Assembly (NCBI GenBank): GCA_030374765.1
Contig: JARGXX010000088.1
Location: forward strand, 2,480,001-2,544,000
Direction: 5' to 3'
DNA: 64,000 nucleotides
Source of the DNA: Agarophyton chilense
Lineage: Eukaryota > Rhodophyta > Florideophyceae > Gracilariales > Gracilariaceae
Position 1 is the first letter of the stretch; each line of letters starts with the position of its first letter. Of the stretch, positions 1 to 9,053 are shown in pieces. The notes beneath the pieces are model-generated. The model saw nothing but the letters and a program-made list of their open reading frames with translations, ran no database searches and was not told the origin of the DNA. The translations under genes and the position numbers were made by a program.

Positions 1-526
1 TAGAATAGAGATTTCGGGGTTGCGACTCCTGTTGGGGTTGTCAGGTGCGGGAGATTTTCAATTATTTTTTACGCGGGGTCTTTCTGCAGGTAATGACTAG
101 GATAAAATTTGGGCTGTTTCAGATCATTTGTTTGTTTCTTGGTCGCTGTGATGATATTGAAGCAAACTATGGCGAGACGTCGTACATCGGTGAGGAAGCT
201 GATGTATGATGACAAGCGCAGCATGGTTTGCTTCAATAAACCTAGTTGAATCGGCCAATGCGTCGAGTGTCCGATCATGAGGCTGGTTTTCTTTCCCCTT
301 GACAGTGGAGTGAGAGCGGCAGCAGACGCATTCATGCTGTAAAGCTGTAAAGCAGCAGATAAGCTTCTGACGTACCTGGCGTACATACAAGGCACGTGAC
401 AGAGGCGTTGACGGCCAAACATCAACGACGCGCGCCTCTCACGGCGAAATAAGAACGACGCACCTCCCACGGCCCATCGACGGCGTAGGCGGTACGCAGA
501 AAAAAGACGCATCAGACGCCTCCGCC
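1..526. other. Intergenic / upstream region of the first transporter
   Basis: No recognisable gene. ORFs of 80-156 codons on the minus strand are arginine-rich or low-complexity and look like chance reading frames. The last 100 bases run directly into the start codon at 527 and presumably hold its promoter and 5' UTR; no TATA-like or other element was convincing by eye. Confidence 0.5.
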
Positions 527-1531
527 ATGACGGTGCCACTCAAGTCGCAGAGCGTCAAGAGCGCCGAAGCGCAACCGTTGCTGCCGCAAACGTCGTCACC
601 GACAGCAAACTCAACGACGCAGGCGCCACGACAGCCACACGCCACGCGCGACGAGGCGTTGGGAATGGCGCTCATGGCCTTTTCCACCGTGGGTTACTCC
701 GTTATGGGAGTGCTCGTTCGACTGGCGGAGCAACGCTATGGATTTCCACCTACATCGTCCGTTTTCTTGCGAGGCAACGTACACATCCTCACGGCGGTAA
801 TACTTCTGGCAACTGTGTTCGACGCGTCGCCCATGCGACTCACGCCGATGCAACGTCGACTGTTGGCCTTTCGAGGTTTCATCGGCGCCTGTGGTATGTT
901 GTGTTGTTATGAGTCGCTCAACTACATTCCGGCTGGCGAGATGATTTCCATCTTCTCCTTCTCGCCCGTCATCACCATGGGGCTCTCTCACTTTTTGTTG
1001 CGCGAGCACGTGTCGCTATTAGACTTGCTCAGCGCCGTCATAGGTCTGTTTGGTGTGTTTCTCATCGCACACCCCGATGATTCACAATCAGCATCGTCTC
1101 GTGTGTTTGGCTGCATCGCTGCCTTTTGCGGTGCTTGTTTTGCATCCACAGGCTACGTGTGTGTTCGTCGTATGGGAGCAAACGTTCACTTTATGCTGTC
1201 CGTATTGTCGTTGAGTATGTGTTGCGTCATTGGTAGTTTTATGTTGGGACCCGTGCACGTGCTCTCACCCATATTCACAAACGCCACGGGTTCGTTCATT
1301 GTGCTGCTTTCTTCGGTGTTTGCCTTTCTCGGACAGTGCTGTCTCAACAAGGGCTTACAGCTATGTCGCGCCGGACCAGGCGTACTCATGAGAAATCTCG
1401 ACGTGCCCCTAGTGTACCTCTTGGCCGTTGTGGTGCTCAACGAAAAGCCAGATGCCACACGATTGGTCGGGTCGTCGCTGGTCATCGTGGCTACGCTCAT
1501 GGTTGGCGTGCGGAAGATTCTCAACGCGTGA
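527..1531 (+). CDS. DMT-superfamily (EamA / SLC35G-like) membrane transporter
   Basis: A 334-residue protein of the drug/metabolite transporter superfamily, expected to move a small metabolite across a cell or organelle membrane; the substrate cannot be told. After a polar, proline- and serine-rich N-terminus of about 45 residues there are around ten hydrophobic segments in two EamA-like halves. Family-typical stretches are YESLNYIPAGEM and FSFSPVITMGL in the first half and LDVPLVYLLAVVVLNEKP near the end, followed by a final helix ending VGVRKIL. It starts at the first ATG (context GCCATGAC). The 3' end overlaps the convergent F-box gene by 11 bp. A related transporter lies at 13,076-14,050. 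Confident of the family, not of the function. Confidence 0.85.
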   Translation: MTVPLKSQSVKSAEAQPLLPQTSSPTANSTTQAPRQPHATRDEALGMALMAFSTVGYSVMGVLVRLAEQRYGFPPTSSVFLRGNVHILTAVILLATVFDASPMRLTPMQRRLLAFRGFIGACGMLCCYESLNYIPAGEMISIFSFSPVITMGLSHFLLREHVSLLDLLSAVIGLFGVFLIAHPDDSQSASSRVFGCIAAFCGACFASTGYVCVRRMGANVHFMLSVLSLSMCCVIGSFMLGPVHVLSPIFTNATGSFIVLLSSVFAFLGQCCLNKGLQLCRAGPGVLMRNLDVPLVYLLAVVVLNEKPDATRLVGSSLVIVATLMVGVRKILNA

Positions 1532-2872
1532 CATCGGTCGAATAGAACACGCTCTTTTGCGATGCGCCACACAGCCAGTTCCACTCGCGCCTCATACCCT
1601 CCACCACGCACGACGCCGGCAGCATGAGCTCGACGTGAGTGAGCGGCACACGTCTGCCCTTGCAGCACAGACGTTGCAGCTGCCAGCACTCGCGGATGAT
1701 CAAACAACACAGCGAGCGACACCCGGAGCAGTCCACGTACTGCACGTTGGGGTACTTGTGATTGTCGAGCACGAGGTGGGTGATGGTGCACCCGTTGAGA
1801 TCAATCCTGCTGAGATTTGAGTAGCACATGTGCTGCGCAGCGTACAACGAGCGTAGCACATTGGGTTGGATTCGGCGCGCTCCGTAAACATTAACAGTTT
1901 TGAGCGACGACACGAGCGCTGGTGGTGGTGCGGCGGAGGTGGGCGGCACGGGCGCATGCTCTGCGAGGTGGTTGTCTGCGAGGTGAGTGTGTTCTGCGTG
2001 CAGTGTCAAGGCGTGCAGTGTCAAGGCGTGCAGCACGTTGCAGCCGGACAGGTTGAGGTTCTCGACGGCGTTAATACACACAGACAGATTACTAAGAGAG
2101 GTACATTGCGACAAGTTCAAGTCGCGCACGCACGCAAATTGCAGATTCACATGTGCCAGACGCACGTTGGACGACAATGCGACCGATTGTAGCGCAGCGA
2201 AAGACTGTTCGGGGTGGACAGTGGCGCTAAGCACACGCAAGATGCGCGTAGGACGTTCGATGGCGCGCAGCGCGGGACAGTGAGTGACCTTGATGATGGG
2301 CGCGAAGCGCACAGCAATGAGCGCTGCAACACCTACACCGAGCAGACGCGACGCACGCGACACAACCATCTTAACTAGCGCCGGAAGGACGGGACGACGC
2401 GCTTTTGCAGATGCCATGGCACATAATAACTCATCGTCAGCGTCATCGCAACGTAACAATAACAAGTGTTCCAGCTGTGTAAACGACGACAACACAGTGA
2501 GCACGGCGTGGTGCGAAAGTGGCACTGCTTCCAAATGCAACACACGCAGGGCGCGCGGCACGGCGCACATGCTGGTGCGCAGTACGTGCGGCATGGTGTC
2601 GTCGAACGGCCACTTGCGAATGTGTAGGGCGCGTATCGTTGGGAAGTTGCGTAATGTGGCTTGGAGCTGAGAGGCTGTGGGAGGGGTGTCGCGCGCGTTG
2701 TGTACGCCGCAGTATAGCGTGGAGACATCTAGCGTGTGTGTGTCGCGCAGCAGCTGCGTGGCGACTTGTCGCCACTGGCGGTTTACGCGCAGCGCCGCCA
2801 GCATGGCGCGCGCGCCCGCGTGTCGCAGCACCAGCTGCAGCGCGTGGTCATCCAGGTGCGGCGGCCGCGGCC

Positions 2873-2936
<64 letters not shown>

Positions 2937-3113
2937 TGGCGACGGCAGCGTAGAAGATGGCGACGGGGATGGCGACGGCAGCGAAGAAGATGACGACGAC
3001 GACGACGACGGCGGCGGCAAGCGCGGCGGCAGCGCACGCAGCTTGGACTGCGGCTCCGAGCGCTCGGCGCGCGGCAAGCGCAGCACGCAGCTGCGGCGTT
3101 GGTCGCGCCCCAT
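1521..3113 (-). CDS. F-box-like / leucine-rich-repeat protein with serine-proline linker
   Basis: The proposed protein has 530 residues and starts at the ATG with T at 3112. An in-frame ORF extends further upstream to 3665, but that part crosses a 16-bp minisatellite and the oppositely oriented P1 gene, so I reject it as coding. Order: basic N-terminus; a long low-complexity stretch of Ser, Pro and SP dipeptides; an F-box-like segment (HLDDHALQLVLRHAG then LAALRVNRQWRQVA); then degenerate leucine-rich repeats with motifs such as LEHLLLLRCDDADDELL, VRDLNLSQCTSLSNL and VENLNLSGCNVLHAL. Such proteins usually recruit substrates to SCF ubiquitin ligases; that role is inferred from family. The SP stretch is encoded by a GACGGC hexanucleotide array and is likely length-variable. 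Confidence 0.75.
2875..2946. repeat. GACGGC hexanucleotide microsatellite (12 units)
   Basis: Twelve consecutive 6-bp units, one of them GATGGC, lie within the F-box/LRR coding region. Read on the minus strand they encode alternating Ser-Pro dipeptides, so unit gain or loss changes linker length without shifting frame. Confidence 0.95.
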
Positions 3114-3555
3114 CGCGCAGCGCGCAGCGACGGCAACGACGGTGGCGGTGCAGCGCGTAGCGCGCCTCTGCTCGCAGTGAAATGACGCCAAGCAATCGTT
3201 GCTTGCTGCACCTATCATGCATGCTGTATCGTCAACCGACAGTTGCGTGCCGCTGGCCGCGTGTACCGCTGGCCGCGTGTACCGCTGGCCGCGTGTACCG
3301 CTGGATGCGTGTGTAGCTGGATGCGTGTGTAGCTGGATGCGTGTGCAGCTGGATGCGTGTGCAGTTGGCCGCGTGTGCAGCTGGCCGCGTGGGAGACGTG
3401 GCCGCCTCGCACGGCTCACCGTCGCACCATGTCGACGACGCCTTTGGGCGGGGCGCCGGCGGCGGCGCGTAGACCACCCAAAGTCGTCGCCACCGCCCGC
3501 ACGTCCGTCGCCGAATTCGTGTCCGTTCCATCGCGCCCCGCTCACCTGTGCTGCC
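3114..3555. promoter_or_regulatory. Divergent promoter between F-box/LRR gene and P1 gene
   Basis: This 442-bp stretch separates two head-to-head start codons (3113 on minus, 3556 on plus) and so must hold both 5' UTRs and promoters. Its central feature is the 16-bp tandem repeat described separately. No TATA box is evident. Confidence 0.55.
3252..3394. repeat. 16-bp minisatellite, 9 copies, in a divergent promoter
   Basis: Tandem 16-bp units follow the pattern GCTGGCCGCGTGTACC or GCTGGATGCGTGTGTA/CA: three copies of the first type, four of the second, then two of the first with minor changes, the last shortened by one base. The period is exactly 16 in all full units. Confidence 0.95.
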
Positions 3556-3888
3556 ATGGCCGAAGTAAACGAGATGGCGTGCGTGTACGCCGCGCTTATC
3601 CTGCATGACGACGGCATCCCCATCACGGAGGACAAGATCAAGACGCTCACCGACGCCGCGGGCATCGCCGTAGAGCCCTACTGGCCGGGCATGTTTGCTC
3701 GCATTGCCGCCAACGTCAACATGGACGATCTTATCAGTAACATTGGCGCCGCTCCTGCAGCTGGTGCACCGGCTGCCGCTGCCGCCGCCGCCGCTGCCGA
3801 CGGCGCCGCCGATGACACCAAGGAACAACAGAAGGACGAGTCCGAAGAGGAGGAAGAGGAGGAAATGGAGTTTGATCTTTTCGACTAG
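3556..3888 (+). CDS. RPLP1: 60S acidic ribosomal protein P1
   Basis: A 110-residue ribosomal stalk protein. P1/P2 dimers bind P0 on the large subunit and recruit and activate translational GTPases. The N-terminal helical dimerisation domain is seen in MACVYAALILHDDGIPITEDKI and ANVNMDDLISNIG, followed by an alanine-rich hinge (about residues 64-82), an acidic tract, and the diagnostic C-terminal tail EEEMEFDLFD (canonical eukaryotic form ends MGFGLFD). The length is normal for P1. The start at 3556 (GCCATGG) was chosen over an in-frame extension beginning at 3199, which would translate the minisatellite. P1 rather than P2 is judged from the N-terminus. Confidence 0.95.
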   Translation: MAEVNEMACVYAALILHDDGIPITEDKIKTLTDAAGIAVEPYWPGMFARIAANVNMDDLISNIGAAPAAGAPAAAAAAAAADGAADDTKEQQKDESEEEEEEEMEFDLFD

Positions 3889-4075
3889 TTTTCTTCGCTC
3901 TTTAACTTTTACTTGTCCGATTGTTGTGTCGTCCCCGTTTGCGTCCGCTACTGCGCTTTCGTAGTAAACTCTGCAAATACAATCCCCCAAAACGCCAATT
4001 CTTTCTTTCACACACAGCTACCCGCAGCCCCCGCCCGCCCGCCCCATCGCCCCCGCCTCCTCCTCCGCTTCCAAC

Positions 4076-4900
4076 ATGCCCGCCGCCCCGTCCCGAACCC
4101 CGGCCTTCTGCCCAACCCCCGCGCTCCCCACGCGCACCGTTTTGCGCCGCGCCTCCCTCACGCGTCGTTCCGCGCCGCGCGCCAAAGCGCCGCCGCCCAG
4201 CGCAAAGCCCATCTTCTACAAAAACCCGTCCAAGGCCATCGAGAAGGGCGGCGGTTTCTACGTCCCGGGGCTGCGCGGTCCCCGTCTTCGCTTTGCCGTC
4301 GCCTCCGTTGTAGCCACCCTACTCACCGCCAACCACGTTGTCACCGCCGTCGCCCAACCGCCCCACACCCTGCTCACCTCAGAGGCGCTTGCCGCAGCCG
4401 CTGTCCTCGCCGTCTTTGTCACTGCGCTGCGCGACTCCAAGCGTCCCGCCCCCGACCGCACGTCCGCTCCGTCTCCGCCCGCCCCCGTCGTTGCCCCCGC
4501 CGCGCCCGTGCCGCCGCAACGCACCGGCGCCGAGTCTTCGGTCCCCACGCCGCCCAACTCAATCTGGCCAATCGCCGTATGCACCGATTTGACGCCCGTG
4601 ACGCATGTGGCGCACTTTACAAACGGTGTGTTACGCTCGAGTACTCCAAATGTTGCGTCGCGCGTGGCGCCGGGCACGGCAGTGGACAGGGTTTTGAACG
4701 AGTCGCGTTCCATTTATATCAGTGATAGCTCTACGTTGCCCGCCCATGTTACGCTGCCGTTCTTGGCGGAGGGGGTGTGGAGCGTGTTTCTTGTGCCTAA
4801 CGAGGGGGGCGTGGTGGCATTTGCCAAAAGCGGTACCGACGCGCTTTCCGTCGATCATCGCCGCTGGCTTGCTATCTTTGCCAAACACTACTTTTTGTGA
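4076..4900 (+). CDS. CCB2/CCB4-like cytochrome b6f assembly factor (plastid, predicted)
   Basis: 274 residues. The first 40 or so are rich in Ala, Pro, Arg, Thr and Ser with almost no acidic residues, as in a chloroplast transit peptide. Then comes KGGGFYVPGLRGPRLRF, which resembles the signature just before the first membrane span of the cofactor-assembly-of-complex-C family (CCB2/CCB4), followed by two hydrophobic segments (about residues 73-92 and 102-118), a proline-rich linker, and a C-terminal domain ending HRRWLAIFAKHYFL. In plants CCB2 and CCB4 act together in attaching the covalent haem ci to cytochrome b6 at the thylakoid membrane. The assignment rests on motif memory, so the family is likely but which paralogue is not decided. 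Confidence 0.6.
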   Translation: MPAAPSRTPAFCPTPALPTRTVLRRASLTRRSAPRAKAPPPSAKPIFYKNPSKAIEKGGGFYVPGLRGPRLRFAVASVVATLLTANHVVTAVAQPPHTLLTSEALAAAAVLAVFVTALRDSKRPAPDRTSAPSPPAPVVAPAAPVPPQRTGAESSVPTPPNSIWPIAVCTDLTPVTHVAHFTNGVLRSSTPNVASRVAPGTAVDRVLNESRSIYISDSSTLPAHVTLPFLAEGVWSVFLVPNEGGVVAFAKSGTDALSVDHRRWLAIFAKHYFL

Positions 4901-5158
4901 AGCGTCATGCTCGAACAAACTATTTTACTGTGCATCGTCTTCAGTGAACACTCTTCACGCAGTCATGCCGTCATTTGTTCACCAATGTGGCAGATTCTTC
5001 GTCTCAAGCACACAGCTTGCAACATCGAAGCGCGATACAGCGAGCTTTTCGCCCAATTTTGCCGCACCACTTCGGTCTCTGTCTCCGTAAATGGTGTGCA
5101 TGGCCTCCAACAAGTGCCGCTGGTTCTGAACAGTATCGCGCTCGAGTGGTCCAACGGC

Positions 5159-6994
5159 TCATAACACTGCCCCGAATTGGGGGTGGATTGGTTGTGGTGT
5201 TTCCCGGCACAGCTGGCAGCGATTGATGGCGTTCACATACGCCTGAGCCGCAGCCACAACAACATCTGTGTTCGCCGAGAAACCAGTGTATTGGCGTCCA
5301 TCAGTGCCGTCGGCCACTTTGACAGCCACTTCCCCCAGAGCATCGATCCCTTCTGTCACAGAGCTTACTTTGAACTCGAGCAGGTTGGCGTTCACCTTGT
5401 CGCGAACAATTGTATTGATGGCATTAAATGCAGCGTCCACCGGTCCAGTCCCAGTCGAAGACACTGTGAGCTCTTCTTTGTTCTCAGTAAACTGAAGCGT
5501 TACTGTCGCTGTTGGAACGCAGTGGTCTCCACATTGTACTTGAATTCGACAAAGTTTGACAGCCTCTGGAACGTGACGCACCTCATCGTTCACTAACGAC
5601 TCGATGTCCGCCTCCGAGACAACCTTCTTCTTATCTGCCAGCCCCTTAAATCTCTTGAACGCTCGCTCCAGTTCGTCATCATTTACATTGTAGCCCATGC
5701 TTTTCAGACGTGATCTGAATGCGTGACGCCCTGAATGTTTGCCAAGAACAATAACGTTTTCGGACAAACCAATTGAACGAGCATCCATAATCTCATAAGT
5801 TTGCCTGTGTTTCAGCACCCCGTCTTGATGTATGCCACTCTCATGAGCAAACGCATTCGCCCCAACGATGGCCTTATTCGGCTGCACTACCATTCCCGTG
5901 AGATTGGAGACCATTCTTGACGTGTGGTAGATCTCAGTGTGTTCAATATTTGTGATTGGCTTTTCGCTTTCTTCAGGTCTACCGAGGCGAGTATTGTAGT
6001 AGCAACGACGCACATGGAGAGCCATCACAACTTCTTCCAGAGAGGCATTTCCAGCACGTTCACCGATACCATTGATCGTAACTTCCATCTGTCTAGCACC
6101 ATTTTCCACTGCGCTCAGAAAGTTGGCCACCGCCATTCCAAGATCATCATGCCCATGTACCGAAATCGTTACATCCTCTACTCCGCGTACGTGTTCTCGA
6201 AGGTAGCTTATCAGATATCCGAATTCTGACGGCGTCGTGTACCCAACCGTATCGGGAACGTTGATGGTCGTGGCGCCTGCCTCAATGGCGCGCGAGAATA
6301 CCTCACATAAAAAGACAGGGTCAGAGCGGATGGCATCTTCTGCTGAGAATTCAACATCTTCACAAAGGCTTCTCGCATAAGTGACCATCTTGGATGTAAT
6401 GTCGAGCACCTCTTCTCTAGATTTCTTCAGTTTGTGTGCCATGTGCACATCGGACGTGGCAATAAAAGTATGTATCCTGGGGAAGGCAGCATGCTTGATA
6501 GCTTCATGGCACCGTGATATATCCTTCTCTAACGCACGAGCAAGGCCACAAATGATGGGCGGGTTTTCGCTGTTACCGACTTCTATGGCAACAGCTCTCA
6601 CAGCTTCAAAATCGCCATCAGAAGCAATAGGAAATCCAGCCTCTATGATATCAACCCCAAGCTTTGCAAGCTGCCTGGCTATAATCTTCTTTTCATCTGC
6701 AGTGAGAGTGGCCCCGGGACTCTGTTCGCCATCCCGAAGCGTGGTGTCAAATATCTTGACACGATCTGGGTCACGACCAGTCGCAATATCATGCTTGGTC
6801 GGGACCCTTTTAGGGGTGCTGACTTCTCTTGGCGCAGTCTGCGTCTTGTCGACAAGAATCATTTGTAAAGGTCTAACCTGACAACGTGCCGCAAAAACGC
6901 GTGACCGGCGCCCGTTCACCGAGGTCGGTTTCGCCCATGGTGAAGAAGCGGAATCGGAAGTCACCACCGGGGCAACGAACGCCAACTTGTCCAT
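5159..6994 (-). CDS. leuA: 2-isopropylmalate synthase, plastid-targeted (predicted)
   Basis: 611 residues. Condenses acetyl-CoA with 2-oxoisovalerate to 2-isopropylmalate, the first committed step of leucine synthesis. An N-terminus of about 75 residues rich in Ser, Arg and Val is a likely plastid transit peptide. The catalytic TIM barrel starts at [19 protein letters not shown] (metal and substrate binding), with VEFSAEDA, the metal-binding [22 protein letters not shown] and the linker/active-site [14 protein letters not shown] complete LeuA C-terminal regulatory domain follows (about residues 470-600), the site of leucine feedback inhibition in this family. The start at 6994 was preferred over the longer ORF to 7162, which lacks conserved sequence. 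A shortened homologue lies upstream in the same orientation. Confidence 0.95.
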   Translation of the reverse strand: MDKLAFVAPVVTSDSASSPWAKPTSVNGRRSRVFAARCQVRPLQMILVDKTQTAPREVSTPKRVPTKHDIATGRDPDRVKIFDTTLRDGEQSPGATLTADEKKIIARQLAKLGVDIIEAGFPIASDGDFEAVRAVAIEVGNSENPPIICGLARALEKDISRCHEAIKHAAFPRIHTFIATSDVHMAHKLKKSREEVLDITSKMVTYARSLCEDVEFSAEDAIRSDPVFLCEVFSRAIEAGATTINVPDTVGYTTPSEFGYLISYLREHVRGVEDVTISVHGHDDLGMAVANFLSAVENGARQMEVTINGIGERAGNASLEEVVMALHVRRCYYNTRLGRPEESEKPITNIEHTEIYHTSRMVSNLTGMVVQPNKAIVGANAFAHESGIHQDGVLKHRQTYEIMDARSIGLSENVIVLGKHSGRHAFRSRLKSMGYNVNDDELERAFKRFKGLADKKKVVSEADIESLVNDEVRHVPEAVKLCRIQVQCGDHCVPTATVTLQFTENKEELTVSSTGTGPVDAAFNAINTIVRDKVNANLLEFKVSSVTEGIDALGEVAVKVADGTDGRQYTGFSANTDVVVAAAQAYVNAINRCQLCRETPQPIHPQFGAVL

Positions 6995-7595
6995 GTTGCG
7001 AGTTTGAGTTTGTATATAAACGACCTGCACGAATGTAGTTTGAAAGAGATTTCTCGCAAAAGTCTCACTTCTTCCTTGCCGTCCCTGGGCGTTCGAAGCA
7101 CTTCCAAGGAGCACTCCTTGTACTGTGCAGTACGGACCGTTTAAGTCAGTCCTCGAAAACAAACCTTGTCCGGAGTGCAGACAGCTTTCTGCCCTTGGAA
7201 TAGCGGAACGACTTGTAGTTGGCGTTTTGCGAGCTGCTGACGGGGAAGCGACGAAAGTGGGAGCCTACAGTGGTTACAGCGATGGCGACGTGGCTTTGTT
7301 GGATCCTCATAGATATTGCGCATTCGTGAGGTTTTCCTCGCGACACCCCAGATTCCTGGCCAATAGTGCGTTTCAGATTTGACACTTGCTTGGTCAGTCG
7401 ATCTGGACCTTTTGCATGCACCACGCTCTCTACCAACTGCATAGCTAATAGAAATATGTTACTTGCACTACCATGATGGGTGGGCATTCATACACTGCGC
7501 GGGAATGCCTTCCCGTCAGATTCGTTGATAGCTCGGCTGGCAAGGGTTCTTTACTGTGTGACAGATGAGCATCTAACATAAAAGACAAGGATACC
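6995..7595. other. Spacer between the two isopropylmalate-synthase genes
   Basis: About 600 bp between the stop of the shorter homologue and the start of leuA. I searched its minus-strand frames by eye for the missing HESGIHQDG and LeuA C-terminal domain of the upstream copy and found nothing convincing, so it is probably promoter and 5' UTR of leuA plus 3' UTR of the neighbour. Confidence 0.5.
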
Positions 7596-8735
7596 CTATG
7601 TCCGATTTGGATGGATGAATGTGGCGTTGACACTTCCAGTGTCCTTGTTTCGTTGCTCAATCATCCCCGAACGCTCGGCTACCAATCGAGAAGTCTCCCA
7701 CAACTCGGCCGGCTCAATGTTGGTTAGTTTGCCGACAAATTCATCTCCTTCCCGACAAAGCGCGTCGTAGAACGCTTTTTTTCTATCAAAAAGCGCCATG
7801 ACAATATCCTCGAGCGAAGCGTTCCCTTTGCGGGCACCAATTCCATTAACAGACACTTCGACTTGTCTCGAACCGTTTTGAATAGCACAAAGGGAATTAG
7901 CGACTGCTAAACCAAGATCATTGTGCGCATGAAATGATAAAGTAATGCTGTTCACATGATTTGCTTTTTGTCCTATAAATTTGAAAAGAGATGATACTTG
8001 AGACGGTAGACATGTTCCGTCCGTATCTGGTATGTTTATCGTAGTTGCCCCGGACTGAATTGCACATTCAATGACGTCAAGCAGCAACTGGCGGTCGGTT
8101 TGAAACGCACCCGCAGCGGAGAACTCAACATCTGCGCATAGGCTTTTAGCGAATCGAACAGCGTTCTCTGTGCTGTGAAGCAATTTTTCCCCGTTTCTAT
8201 GCTGTTTGTGCAATGTAGGGCGGGAAGTTGATGTTGTGAGAAAAGTGTGAATGCGTGGATGAAGGGCATGTTGAATTGATTCAAACGCTAATTGGATATC
8301 GCGTTCATTCGCGCGACAAAGAGCACAGATGTGCGGCGGGCATGGTAGATTCCCTATCTGTTTGGATATCTGCAGGAGTGCCTGTGTGTCAGATGGATAT
8401 AACGCTGGAAAGCCGGCTTCTATTACATCAACACCGAGTAAATATAGTTGATACGCAATAGCAACTTTGTCTTCAAGAGTGAATGACACGGCTGGATTCA
8501 ATTCGCCATCGCGAAGCGTGGTGTCGAAGACTTTGATTCTGGATGGTTTCCGGGAAGTCTTGTAGGGGGGAGTTGATGTTTGGCATGTTGGTAGGAAAGG
8601 GCCGCTGGACGGATGGCGACGGTTTGGGCGGGGACGAACAGAGGGGAGAGTGGGAATGAGCGCGAGAAAGCACAGGGGCATTCGGGGTGATGGCTTGGCT
8701 TGTGTGCTTGTGGTAAGCAGACGAAGGGCGAGCAC
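7596..8735 (-). CDS. Truncated 2-isopropylmalate-synthase-like protein lacking the regulatory domain
   Basis: 379 residues, head-to-tail with full-length leuA. The N-terminus (about 65 residues, rich in Pro, Ser, Thr and Arg) is transit-like. The barrel is clear: [45 protein letters not shown] and VNGIGARKGNASLEDIVMAL. It stops at NATFIHPNRT, which aligns with the point in leuA just before HESGIHQDG, so the His-containing active-site loop and the whole C-terminal domain are absent. Where leuA reads VEFSAEDA this copy reads VEFSAAGA, losing a conserved acidic residue, and DGEQSPG has become DGELNPA. Plant methylthioalkylmalate synthases also lack the regulatory domain but keep the active-site loop. 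It may be a neofunctionalised or decaying paralogue, or carry an unseen 3' exon. Confidence 0.75.
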   Translation of the reverse strand: MLALRLLTTSTQAKPSPRMPLCFLALIPTLPSVRPRPNRRHPSSGPFLPTCQTSTPPYKTSRKPSRIKVFDTTLRDGELNPAVSFTLEDKVAIAYQLYLLGVDVIEAGFPALYPSDTQALLQISKQIGNLPCPPHICALCRANERDIQLAFESIQHALHPRIHTFLTTSTSRPTLHKQHRNGEKLLHSTENAVRFAKSLCADVEFSAAGAFQTDRQLLLDVIECAIQSGATTINIPDTDGTCLPSQVSSLFKFIGQKANHVNSITLSFHAHNDLGLAVANSLCAIQNGSRQVEVSVNGIGARKGNASLEDIVMALFDRKKAFYDALCREGDEFVGKLTNIEPAELWETSRLVAERSGMIEQRNKDTGSVNATFIHPNRT

Positions 8736-9053
8736 ACAAACATATCTAGCTAGAGTTTACTGTGTGCCAGCATTGAATAGTAAACGCGTGCGGCGTGATC
8801 CAAATTTGCTCTCTGCGCCGCTCTTCGTTCGGGAGCATTTCGTTTGAGCCCTTTTTCGCTGCGTCTTCTGTTTTGGACGCTCTCTTCTCTTGGAACGCTT
8901 TAGCTTCGGGCGCGTTTCGCTTCGGGTGCCTTTCGCTTCGAGCACCTTTCGCTTCGAGCACCTTTCGCTTCGAGCACCTTTCGCTTCGGGGTGCCTTTCG
9001 CGCGAGAGCGAGCGCTCTTCGCTCGAAGGCGTTTTCGCTGCCAGCACGCGCTG
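8736..9053. promoter_or_regulatory. Divergent promoter between IPMS-like gene and BMT2-like gene
   Basis: 318 bp between two head-to-head start codons. It contains a 16-bp tandem repeat (8911-8990) and is otherwise unannotated. Confidence 0.5.
8911..8990. repeat. 16-bp tandem repeat, 5 copies, in a divergent promoter
   Basis: Five consecutive 16-bp units, consensus CACCTTTCGCTTCGAG, with variation in the first four bases and the last three. The sequence is unrelated to the 3252-3394 array but has the same period and the same kind of location. Confidence 0.92.

Noticed and set aside
69-539. 156-codon minus-strand ORF
   Set aside because: Arginine-rich, no motif, overlaps the start of the transporter; likely chance.
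2783-3211. Additional ORFs across the GACGGC array on both strands
   Set aside because: Hexanucleotide repeats leave all frames open; only the SP frame joins to F-box and LRR sequence.
3199-3555. N-terminal extension of the P1 gene
   Set aside because: In frame, but it translates the 16-bp minisatellite and lacks any conserved sequence; P1 proteins start at MAEVNEMACVYAAL-like sequence.
3114-3665. N-terminal extension of the F-box/LRR protein
   Set aside because: It would translate the minisatellite and overlap the P1 coding region antisense; the downstream ATG at 3113 gives a sensible protein.
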